Source: Nitriliruptorales bacterium (GTDB lineage: Bacteria; Actinomycetota; Nitriliruptoria; Euzebyales; Egibacteraceae). From it: 33,650 nucleotides of DNA. The DNA is taken from contig SKPY01000075.1 of NCBI GenBank assembly GCA_007119305.1, positions 1-33,650 on the forward strand. The letters are read 5' to 3'. Made by a program: the position numbers and the translations under genes. A model generated the notes under the pieces. It was given only the letters and a program-made list of their open reading frames with translations. It made no database searches and was not told the origin of the DNA. Positions 23,095 to 29,809 of this stretch are shown piece by piece. Position 1 is the stretch's first letter; each line of letters begins with the position of its first letter.

Positions 23095-24099
23095 ATGGCT
23101 CCACCCACGGCGCTGCGCAGGCAGGTGCCGGCGTCCGCACACGGCGGCGGTCGGTTCGTCGTGCCGCGTGCGGAGTTCACGCCGGCCTACCTGCGCACGC
23201 ACGAGCAGGGTCTGCTGGAGCGCAAGGCCGAGGAGGCCAGAGCGCTCCTGCGGCCCTGCCGTGTCTGCCCCCGACCGTGTCGTGACGTCGATCGGCTGGC
23301 GGGTGAGGTCGGTGCCTGCCGCATCGGCCGGTGGGCGCGGGTCGCCTCCGCGTGCGTGCACCACGGCGAGGAGGAGGTGCTGCGCGGGCGGCATGGCTCC
23401 GGCACGATCTTCTTCTCGGGCTGCAACCTGCGGTGCGTGTTCTGCCAGAACGCCCAGATCAGCCAGCTGGCCATCGGTGAGGACGTCACGGCCACCGACC
23501 TCGCCGGGCTCATGCTCGACCTGCAGAAGCGCGGCTGCCACAACGTGAACCTCGTCACGCCCGAACACGTCGTGCCGCAGATCCTGGAGGCGCTGCCCCT
23601 CGCCGTGGACGCCGGCCTGCGGGTTCCGCTGGTCTACAACACCAGCGCGTACGACGGGCTGGGCAGCGTCGAGCTGCTCGACGGGGTCGTCGACGTCTAC
23701 ATGCCCGACTTCAAGCTCTGGGAGCCCGCGAGCTGCCATCGCTACCTCGGCGTGCGCGACTACCCCGACGTCGCCCGGGCAGTCATCACCGCGATGCACG
23801 CGCAGGTCGGCGACCTCATGGTCGACGAGGACGGCCTGGCGCTGCGTGGCCTGCTGGTCCGTCACCTGGTCATGCCGGGCCTGGTAGACGAGTCGCGGCG
23901 CATCCTCGAGTTCCTCGCCCTGCTGTCACGCGACACCTACGTGAACGTGATGGACCAGTACCGCCCGGCATGGCGGGTGGTGTCCACCCCGCGGTACGCC
24001 GAGCTCGCCCGGCCGGTTGCGGGCGCGGAGACGGCAGCCGCCCTGGCGCACGCGCGGGCGGTCGGCCTGTGGCGGCTCGATGCGCGCTGGGGGCGGTGA
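23095..24099 (+). CDS. PflX-type radical SAM protein
   Basis: This protein, 334 residues from the start used here, belongs to the PflX/COG1313 group of radical SAM proteins related to pyruvate formate-lyase activases; the function of the group is not established. The radical SAM motif is CNLRCVFC (C110, C114, C117), inside GTIFFSGCNLRCVFCQN. Upstream is an extra cysteine set (C55, C58, C62, C75) typical of the group. MPDFKLWEPASCHRYLGV and HLVMPGLVDESRRILEF also match it. The start is uncertain: the frame opens at 22936, ATG 23044 and ATG 23095 are possible, and a GTG at 23161 is closest to the usual family length. The ThiE-like gene follows after 10 nt. Confidence 0.85.
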   Translation: MAPPTALRRQVPASAHGGGRFVVPRAEFTPAYLRTHEQGLLERKAEEARALLRPCRVCPRPCRDVDRLAGEVGACRIGRWARVASACVHHGEEEVLRGRHGSGTIFFSGCNLRCVFCQNAQISQLAIGEDVTATDLAGLMLDLQKRGCHNVNLVTPEHVVPQILEALPLAVDAGLRVPLVYNTSAYDGLGSVELLDGVVDVYMPDFKLWEPASCHRYLGVRDYPDVARAVITAMHAQVGDLMVDEDGLALRGLLVRHLVMPGLVDESRRILEFLALLSRDTYVNVMDQYRPAWRVVSTPRYAELARPVAGAETAAALAHARAVGLWRLDARWGR

Positions 24100-24109
24100 G
24101 GCCCGCACC

Positions 24110-24760
24110 GTGGGCGCTCAACGTCTGCGGTCGCGGCGACTCGTGCCGCCGGTGGTCTGCGTGGTCACCGCGGCGGGGCTGGTGCCCGATCGCGACCACC
24201 TCGCTGTGGGCGCGGCCGCCCTGGCTGGTGGCGCGGACATGATCCAGCTGCGGGGGCCGGAGCTCGATGCGCTCGCGCTGCGTCCGCTCGCCGAGCGTCT
24301 CGCGGAACGCTGCCACGCGGCCGGGCGGCTGCTCATCGTCAACAACGCGCTGGACGTCGCGTGCACGGCCGGCGCGGATGGCGTGCACCTGGGGCAGTCC
24401 GACCACCCGGAGACCGCGCGGCGCCGCCTCGGGGACACCCTCCTGCTCGGCGTCAGCGTGGCCACCGCGGGCGAGGCCCACGCGGCCGCAGCTGCAGGCG
24501 CGGACTACGTGGCCGTGACCGTGTGGTCCACCGCGACGAAGCCAGACGCGCAACCGGTGGGATTGGCCGGCCTGGCCGAGGTCGTCACCGCGTCACCGTT
24601 GCCGACTTTGGCGATCGGGGGGATTACGGCGGGCAACTGCGGCGACGTGCTCGCCCGGGGCGCCGCCGGGATCGCCGTCGTCTCCGCGGTCGCAGGCGCC
24701 GCAGACCCCGTCACGGCCACGCGGGAGCTCGTCGCAGCCGCCCGCGCCGCAACAACCTGA
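24110..24760 (+). CDS. ThiE/TenI-like protein (thiamine-phosphate synthase superfamily)
   Basis: This 216-residue TIM-barrel protein resembles thiamine-phosphate synthase, which joins the pyrimidine and thiazole halves of thiamine. It has VCVVTAAGLVPDRD, MIQLRGPEL, VNNALDVACTAGADGVHLGQSD, SVATAGEA, a STATK stretch and GGITAGN, in the correct order. Several catalytic positions differ from ThiE as I recall it: the lysine after QLR is missing (GPE follows), the Mg-binding ND pair reads NN, and the GP before the phosphate-binding TxTK region reads TV. It may be a TenI-like tautomerase or an altered enzyme. The GTG at 24110 follows GGTGAGG. It is probably in one transcript with the PflX-type gene. 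Confidence 0.75.
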   Translation: MGAQRLRSRRLVPPVVCVVTAAGLVPDRDHLAVGAAALAGGADMIQLRGPELDALALRPLAERLAERCHAAGRLLIVNNALDVACTAGADGVHLGQSDHPETARRRLGDTLLLGVSVATAGEAHAAAAAGADYVAVTVWSTATKPDAQPVGLAGLAEVVTASPLPTLAIGGITAGNCGDVLARGAAGIAVVSAVAGAADPVTATRELVAAARAATT

Positions 24761-24809
24761 CATGACCCAAGCGCCAGCGCCGCGGTCGCATGCTCCGAAT
24801 ATCCGGTTG

Positions 24810-24833
24810 TGGCGGTCGCGTCAGCGACCGTCA
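24810..24833. promoter_or_regulatory. 10-bp stem-loop between the ThiE-like and AIR-synthase-like genes
   Basis: TGGCGGTCGC (24810-24819) pairs with GCGACCGTCA (24824-24833) around a GTCA loop, with one G-U pair. It lies 25 nt before the next gene's start codon and just upstream of its ribosome site. It could be a terminator, an attenuator or an operator. It does not resemble a TPP riboswitch. Confidence 0.45.
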
Positions 24834-24858
24834 TGGAGGTGCTGAGGAGGCAGACGCC

Positions 24859-25917
24859 ATGAAGAGCCCGGCAGGCAAGGTGGGCGCACGCGTGTTCGAG
24901 CAGGTCATCCTGCGCCATCTCGGTGCGCGCGACCCCGACGTCATCGTGGGCCCCGCCTACGGCGTCGACGTGGGGATCGTGCGCCTCTGCCCAGGACGCG
25001 TCGCCGCGGTGACGGCCGATCCCGTCTTCGTCGTTCCCGCCTACGGGTGGCAGCGGGCCGCGTGGTTCGCGGTGCACGTGCTCGCCTCCGACGCGGCGCT
25101 GAGCGGCTTGCCGCTGCGGTGGCTGGCCGTGGACCTCAACCTGCCGCGCGACACGAGCGACGAGGATCTCGAGGCGCTGTGGCTCGCGTGGTCGCAGGCG
25201 TGTGACGACCTCGGGGTCGCGGTCGTCGCAGGCCACACCGGTCGCTACGACGGCTGCGCCTGGCCGATGGTGGGCGGGGCGACCTGCGCGGCGGTGGGTG
25301 CCGACGACGCCTACGTCACGCCGGCGATGGCGCAGGTCGGGGATCTCCTCGTCGTCACGAAGGGGGCGGCGATCGAGGCGACGGCGCTGTTCGCCGCGAC
25401 GTTTCCCGACGCGATCGCCGAGGCCGTGGGGCACGCCGCCTGGGCGGCCGCCGACGGGCTGTTCGAGGCGATGACCGTCGTGCCCGAGGCGCGCGTCGCG
25501 GCGGAGTTCGGCTTGCGGGACGCCGGCGTGACCGCGATGCACGACGCCACCGAGGGGGGCGTGCTCGGGGGGCTGGCCGAGCTGGCAGGTGCCAGCGGCC
25601 ACGGCCTGCGCGTCGTCGCGGAGGACATCCCGGTGCGCGCTGAGGTGCGTGCCGTGTGCGCTGCGGTTGGCATCGACCCGTACGCGGCCATCTCGGAGGG
25701 CACCCTCATCGCCGCCGTCCGGCCGGCACACGCCGAGGGCTACGGTGCCGCGCTGCAGGCCGAAGGCATCGACGCCGCGATCGTGGGCGAGGTCGTGCCG
25801 GCCCGGCACGGCGCGGTGCTCGTACGCGCTGGCCGGGACGAGGTCTTGCAGCACCCGGGCGTCGACCCCTTCTGGAGCGCGTTCGACCGTTGGGCGCAGG
25901 CCCACGGCCCGTCCTGA
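24859..25917 (+). CDS. AIR-synthase family protein (HypE-like)
   Basis: This 352-residue protein has the two-domain fold of the PurM/ThiL/HypE/SelD superfamily, which uses ATP to activate small molecules. Visible family features are VTADPVFVVPAYGW, an ASDAALSGLPLRWLAVDLNLP segment (equivalent to the SDxAxxG loop), GHTGRYDG in the middle and HDATEGGVLGGLAEL near residue 230. It lacks the GDDAA motif expected for thiamine-monophosphate kinase, so HypE-like is the better label even though its neighbour is ThiE-like. It has no HypE-type cysteine C-terminus for cyanide formation. The ATG at 24859 has GAGGAGG 8 nt upstream. No hydrogenase or other hyp gene is in the window, so the substrate is open. 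Confidence 0.75.
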   Translation: MKSPAGKVGARVFEQVILRHLGARDPDVIVGPAYGVDVGIVRLCPGRVAAVTADPVFVVPAYGWQRAAWFAVHVLASDAALSGLPLRWLAVDLNLPRDTSDEDLEALWLAWSQACDDLGVAVVAGHTGRYDGCAWPMVGGATCAAVGADDAYVTPAMAQVGDLLVVTKGAAIEATALFAATFPDAIAEAVGHAAWAAADGLFEAMTVVPEARVAAEFGLRDAGVTAMHDATEGGVLGGLAELAGASGHGLRVVAEDIPVRAEVRAVCAAVGIDPYAAISEGTLIAAVRPAHAEGYGAALQAEGIDAAIVGEVVPARHGAVLVRAGRDEVLQHPGVDPFWSAFDRWAQAHGPS

Positions 25918-25948
25918 CCCCGACGCCTGCGGTGACTGGGGGTGGCGC

Positions 25949-26239
25949 TCAGTGCTTGCGGTGCTCCAGCCAGTAGGCGAGCGCCTCGAGGCGCTGCGGC
26001 GCGACGTTGAGCGCGAACTCGCAGGTCGGGGGGTCGCCGCACGCCGGGACCAGATCGTCGGTGGCGAAGTTGTACAGGCACGTCGGACAGCGGGTGTCCA
26101 GCGCCTCAGGCAGGTACGGGCAGTCGTAGTAGTGGCAGCCGCGTGCGCCCTCCCCGGTGGCGAGGTCGTGGTCGCAGAAGGGGCACTGCGTGAACGACAA
26201 CAGCTGTTCCAGCTCCTCCTGGCGGGTCCTCGGCTTCAT
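25949..26239 (-). CDS. Small eight-cysteine protein, probable zinc ribbon
   Basis: This 96-residue soluble protein is not one I recognise. It has eight cysteines: C19 and C22 (CPFC), C35 and C40 (CHYYDC), C51 and C54 (CPTC), and C67 and C73, enough for two zinc sites. The first part is a charged helix and the C-terminus is another helix (ALAYWLEHRKH). The start ATG at 26239 has GGAGG at 6-nt spacing; the ATG just before it (26242) would be too close. The gene is divergent from gatC and converges on the HypE-like gene with 31 nt between stops. A regulatory or RNA-binding role would be guesswork. Confidence 0.7.
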   Translation of the reverse strand: MKPRTRQEELEQLLSFTQCPFCDHDLATGEGARGCHYYDCPYLPEALDTRCPTCLYNFATDDLVPACGDPPTCEFALNVAPQRLEALAYWLEHRKH

Positions 26240-26391
26240 CATCCACCTCCATGAGGTCCGCAGGGTCTCCCTGAAGGGTCGTTGCTCGCGGGGCTGCGCG
26301 GCAGGGCCGAAGGTCACGCGCGCTCGGACCGACCGGCACCCCCGCAGGCGGCCGGCCGGCGGGTCGGTGGCGCCGCGTGGAGGGCGCGCGG

Positions 26392-26397
26392 TAGCGT
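26392..26397 (+). promoter_or_regulatory. Candidate -10 box TAGCGT for gatCAB
   Basis: TAGCGT fits TANNNT and lies 32 nt before the gatC start, leaving room for the AAGGAGGA ribosome site (26417-26424). No -35 is evident. It is the only candidate in the 187-nt divergent region between the zinc-ribbon gene and gatC. Confidence 0.45.
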
Positions 26398-26429
26398 CAG
26401 GGCCACAGCGACCTGCAAGGAGGAAGCCG

Positions 26430-26726
26430 GTGACGCTTTCCGATGACGACGTGCGCCACGTGGCGCGGCTGGCACGCCTGGATCTCAGCGACGAGGCAGT
26501 GGAACAGCTGCGCTCGCAGCTGGCGGACATCCTGGCCTACGCCGAGCAGGTGGGGGAGGTCGCCACCGCAGACGTCCCCCCGATGCGTCATCCCTTCGGC
26601 CTGCGCAACGTCATGCGGGAGGACCTCGCGGGGGAGTCGCTGCCGCGTGACGAGGCGATCAGCGCCGCCCCCGAAGCCGAGGACGGGCGCTTCCGCGTGC
26701 CGCGGATCGTGGAGGCCGAGCAGTGA
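26430..26726 (+). CDS. gatC: Asp-tRNA(Asn)/Glu-tRNA(Gln) amidotransferase subunit C
   Basis: This 98-residue subunit wraps around and stabilises GatA in the GatCAB complex that converts mischarged Glu-tRNA(Gln) and Asp-tRNA(Asn) to the amidated forms. The N-terminus LSDDDVRHVARLARLDLSDE is the family signature, and the C-terminal DGRFRVPRIVE is the usual end. The GTG at 26430 has a strong AAGGAGGA ribosome site 5 nt away; the frame continues upstream but over the divergent promoter region. Its TGA overlaps the gatA GTG by 4 nt, so translation is coupled. Confidence 0.95.
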   Translation: MTLSDDDVRHVARLARLDLSDEAVEQLRSQLADILAYAEQVGEVATADVPPMRHPFGLRNVMREDLAGESLPRDEAISAAPEAEDGRFRVPRIVEAEQ

Positions 26727-28210
26727 TCGACCTCGTCACCAGGAGCGCCCTCGAGCTGCGCGACCTCGTCGCTGCGGGCGAGGTGAGCGCGGTGGACGTC
26801 GCGACGGCGCACCTCGAGCGGATTCACGCCACCGACGAGCGGGTCGGCGCCTTCCTGCGCACCCTCGACGACGAGGCGCTCGCCCACGCTGCTGACATCG
26901 ACCGGCGCCGGGCGGCCGGTGAGGACCTCGGCATGCTCGCCGGCGTGCCGCTGGCAGTGAAGGACCTGCTGTGCACGCGGGGCGTCGAGACGACGGCGGG
27001 ATCGCGGATCCTCGCGGACTACCGGCCCCCCTACGACGCCACCGCGGTCATCCATGCCCGCGAGGCCGACGCCGTCATCATCGGCAAGACGAACATGGAC
27101 GAGTTCGCCATGGGCTCGTCGTGCGAGAACTCGGCGTTCTTCCCGACCCGCAACCCGTGGGACCTCGGCCGTGTGCCCGGCGGGTCGTCGGGCGGCTCGG
27201 CGGCTGCGGTCGCGGCCTTTCAGGCCCCGCTCGCGCTCGGCACGGACACCGGCGGGTCGATCCGGCAACCGGCGTCGCTGTGCGGGCTGGTGGGAGTGAA
27301 GCCCACGTACGGCCTCGTCAGCCGCTACGGGCTCATCGCGTTCGCCTCGTCCCTCGACCAGATCGGTCCGTTCGCCCGCACTGTCGTGGACGCCGCGGAA
27401 CTGCTCACGGTGATCGCCCGGCCCGACCCGCGGGATTCGACGTCCATCCCGAAGCCGCCGCCGAACCTGCTCGCCGGCCTCGACGACGGAGCCGACGGCC
27501 TGCGGGTCGGGGTGGTGGCGGAGTTCTTCGGCGACGGGCTCGAAGCGGGCGTGCGCACCCGGGTCACCGAAGCCGTCGAGCGCCTCGCCGGGCTGGGCGC
27601 GGACGTCGTCGAGGTAAGCCTGCCGCACGCACCCTACGGCCTGCCGGCGTACTACCTCATCGCCCCCAGCGAGTGCTCGAGCAACCTCGCGCGCTACGAC
27701 GGCGTGCGCTACGGCCTGCGCGAGGAGGGGGCGACGAGCGCCGCGATGATGGCCGCCACCCGCGGCGCCGGCTTCGGCACGGAGGTCAAGCGCCGGCTGA
27801 TGATCGGCACGTACGCGCTGTCGGCGGGCTACTACGACGCCTACTACGCCCAGGCGCAGCGGGTGCGCACGCTGATCGCGCGCGACTTCGACGCGGTCTT
27901 CGCGAACTGCGACGTGATCGTCGGCCCGACCGCCCCGACGGCCGCGTTCCCGCTCGGCGCGAAGACCGACGATCCGCTCGCGATGTACTTGAACGACATC
28001 TACTCGGTGCCGGCGAGCCTCGCGGGCATCCCGGCCATGAACCTGCCCGTCGGCCTCGACGACGACGGCCTGCCCGTCGGGCTGCAGCTCATGGCGCCGA
28101 TGCTCGACGAGCCCGTGATGCTGCGCGTCGCCCGGGCGCTCGAGGCGGCCGTCGGGTTCGCGACGACCCCGCGAGGGCCGGAGGCGCTCGAGGCCCCGGC
28201 TGCTGCCTAG
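26723..28210 (+). CDS. gatA: Asp-tRNA(Asn)/Glu-tRNA(Gln) amidotransferase subunit A
   Basis: This 495-residue amidase subunit releases ammonia from glutamine for the transamidation carried out by GatB. The Ser-cis-Ser-Lys triad can be placed: K80 in PLAVKDLL, the cis-serine S155 in VPGGSSGGSAAAV and the nucleophile S179 in GTDTGGSIRQP. Length and order of motifs are normal for the family. The GTG start overlaps the gatC stop. gatB follows after 10 nt, with a GGAGGAG ribosome site at the end of gatA, so gatC-gatA-gatB are one operon. Confidence 0.97.
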   Translation: MIDLVTRSALELRDLVAAGEVSAVDVATAHLERIHATDERVGAFLRTLDDEALAHAADIDRRRAAGEDLGMLAGVPLAVKDLLCTRGVETTAGSRILADYRPPYDATAVIHAREADAVIIGKTNMDEFAMGSSCENSAFFPTRNPWDLGRVPGGSSGGSAAAVAAFQAPLALGTDTGGSIRQPASLCGLVGVKPTYGLVSRYGLIAFASSLDQIGPFARTVVDAAELLTVIARPDPRDSTSIPKPPPNLLAGLDDGADGLRVGVVAEFFGDGLEAGVRTRVTEAVERLAGLGADVVEVSLPHAPYGLPAYYLIAPSECSSNLARYDGVRYGLREEGATSAAMMAATRGAGFGTEVKRRLMIGTYALSAGYYDAYYAQAQRVRTLIARDFDAVFANCDVIVGPTAPTAAFPLGAKTDDPLAMYLNDIYSVPASLAGIPAMNLPVGLDDDGLPVGLQLMAPMLDEPVMLRVARALEAAVGFATTPRGPEALEAPAAA

Positions 28211-28220
28211 GAGGAGCGCA

Positions 28221-29699
28221 GTGACCGACACGCCCCGTGCCGCGCCCGCCGAGGAAGCCTGGGAGGCTGTCATCGGCCTCGAGGTTCACGTCGAGCTGGC
28301 GACGGCGACGAAGATGTTCTGCGGCTGCTCGACGGACTTCGGCGGCGCGCCGAACACTCGCACGTGCCCGGTGTGCCTCGGTCAGCCCGGCACGCTGCCG
28401 GTCACGAACCGTGGTGCCGTGGAGAGCGCCATCCGCCTCGGCCTGGCGCTCGGCTGCGACATCGCCCCGTCCAGCCAGTTCCACCGCAAGAACTACTTCT
28501 ATCCCGACATGCCGAAGAACTACCAGATCTCCCAGTACGACGTGCCCATCTGCCGGGGCGGGGCGCTCGAGGTCAGCACCGACACGGGCACCACGACGGT
28601 CGGCATCACCCGCGTCCACATGGAAGAGGACACCGGCAAGAGCCTGCACATCGGAGCGACGGGCCGGCTGCACGGCGCCGAGTACTCGCTCGTGGACTAC
28701 AACCGGGCCGGCATCCCGTTGCTCGAGATCGTCTCCGAGCCCGACATCCGCTCGGCGGAGGAGGCCGCCGCCTACGTCGCTGAGCTGCGCGCCATCGTCC
28801 TCGCGCTGGGCATCAGCGACGCGAAGCTCGAGGAAGGCTCGATGCGCTGCGACGCCAACGTGTCGATCCGCCCCCGGGGCTCGGGGGCCTACGGCACCCG
28901 AGCTGAGGTGAAGAACCTGAACAGCCTGCGCAGTCTGCGGCGCGCCGTCGCCTACGAGATCGAGCGCCAGGTCACCCACCTCGAGGACGGCGGCGAGGTC
29001 GTCCAGGAGACCCGCCACTGGGACGAGGACGGTGGCCGCACCTACACCCTGCGGACGAAGGAGACCACCGAGGACTACCGCTACTTCCCCGACCCCGACC
29101 TCGTGCCCATCGAGCCCGATCCCGCCTGGATCGAGGAGATCCGGGCCAGCCTGCCGGAGCTGCCGGCCGTGACGCGCGCGCGGCTCATGGAGGTCCATGG
29201 GCTGTCGCGGGAGCAGGTGGCCGTGCTGGCCGGCGCCGGTCTCGTCGCGGTCCTCGAGGAGGCGGTCGAGGCGGGCGCAGAGGCCGGTGAGGCCACGAAC
29301 TGGTTGACCAACGAGGTCGTCGCGTGGGCGGGGGAGCGCGACGCTGACCCCGCCCGCGCGCTTGCGGGCGTGCACCTGGCCGAGCTGCTCGCGCTGGTGG
29401 CCGACGGGACGCTGTCGAAGAAGCTCGCGCGCGAGGTGCTCACCGACGTGCTCGAGGGCGGCGGCACACCCCGCGAGGTCGTCGCCGAGCGCGGGCTCGA
29501 GCAGCTGTCGGACGAGGCCGAGCTCGCGGCGGTCTGCGACCAGGTCATCGCCGACAACGCCGAGGCCGCCGAGGAGGTCCGCCAGGGCAACGCAAAGGCC
29601 ATCGGTGCGCTCGTGGGTGGGGTGATGCGGGCCACCCAGGGCAAGGCGAACCCCCAGCTGGCCAACAAGCTCCTGCGGGAGCGGCTCGCCGCGGAGTGA
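28221..29699 (+). CDS. gatB: Asp-tRNA(Asn)/Glu-tRNA(Gln) amidotransferase subunit B
   Basis: This 492-residue subunit binds the mischarged tRNA, activates the side-chain carboxylate with ATP and amidates it with ammonia from GatA. VIGLEVHVELATATKMFCGC starts the catalytic cradle; the zinc cysteines are C34, C36, C49 and C52 (CGC and CPVC). KNYFYPDMPKNYQISQYD and the later EDYRYFPDPDL are strongly conserved family blocks. The C-terminal YqeY-like tail domain ends in GNAKAIGALVGGVMRATQGKANPQ. The GTG start at 28221 is next to its ribosome site. It ends the gatCAB operon; the carotenoid operon starts 110 nt later with its own promoter. Confidence 0.97.
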   Translation: MTDTPRAAPAEEAWEAVIGLEVHVELATATKMFCGCSTDFGGAPNTRTCPVCLGQPGTLPVTNRGAVESAIRLGLALGCDIAPSSQFHRKNYFYPDMPKNYQISQYDVPICRGGALEVSTDTGTTTVGITRVHMEEDTGKSLHIGATGRLHGAEYSLVDYNRAGIPLLEIVSEPDIRSAEEAAAYVAELRAIVLALGISDAKLEEGSMRCDANVSIRPRGSGAYGTRAEVKNLNSLRSLRRAVAYEIERQVTHLEDGGEVVQETRHWDEDGGRTYTLRTKETTEDYRYFPDPDLVPIEPDPAWIEEIRASLPELPAVTRARLMEVHGLSREQVAVLAGAGLVAVLEEAVEAGAEAGEATNWLTNEVVAWAGERDADPARALAGVHLAELLALVADGTLSKKLAREVLTDVLEGGGTPREVVAERGLEQLSDEAELAAVCDQVIADNAEAAEEVRQGNAKAIGALVGGVMRATQGKANPQLANKLLRERLAAE

Positions 29700-29733
29700 A
29701 GGGCTGCGGAACGTGGCGCGGGCCGCCGCACTA

Positions 29734-29757
29734 TTGTCGACTAACTTGTGCTAACAT
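29734..29757 (+). promoter_or_regulatory. A/T-richer direct repeat TTGT..CTAAC upstream of the carotenoid genes
   Basis: TTGT-CGA-CTAAC (29734-29745) is followed directly by TTGT-G-CTAAC (29746-29755), an imperfect tandem repeat in a locally A/T-rich island inside GC-rich DNA, about 55-75 nt before the GGPP synthase start. It could be an operator or an alternative promoter element. No known motif is recognised with certainty. Confidence 0.35.
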
Positions 29758-29796
29758 CCGGCCCAGGTCCACCGGACAGGCCGGGTGCCGGGACGG

Positions 29797-29802
29797 TAGC
29801 CT
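29797..29802 (+). promoter_or_regulatory. -10 box TAGCCT 7 nt before the GGPP synthase start (leaderless type)
   Basis: TAGCCT is the same hexamer as before ligA, here followed by 7 nt and the ATG at 29810. No ribosome site lies between, so a leaderless message for the crt operon is likely. Confidence 0.5.
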
Positions 29803-29809
29803 CCAGCAC

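Noticed and set aside
24761..24858. TPP riboswitch near the thiamine-related genes
   Set aside because: The interval lacks the conserved CUGAGA and ACCUGA-type segments, and it lies after, not before, the ThiE-like gene. Only a simple hairpin is present.
24859..25917. Thiamine-monophosphate kinase (ThiL) as the identity of the AIR-synthase-like gene
   Set aside because: The GDDAA metal/ATP motif and the ThiL-type start are missing, and the internal blocks fit the HypE-like branch better. The ThiE-like neighbour alone is not enough.
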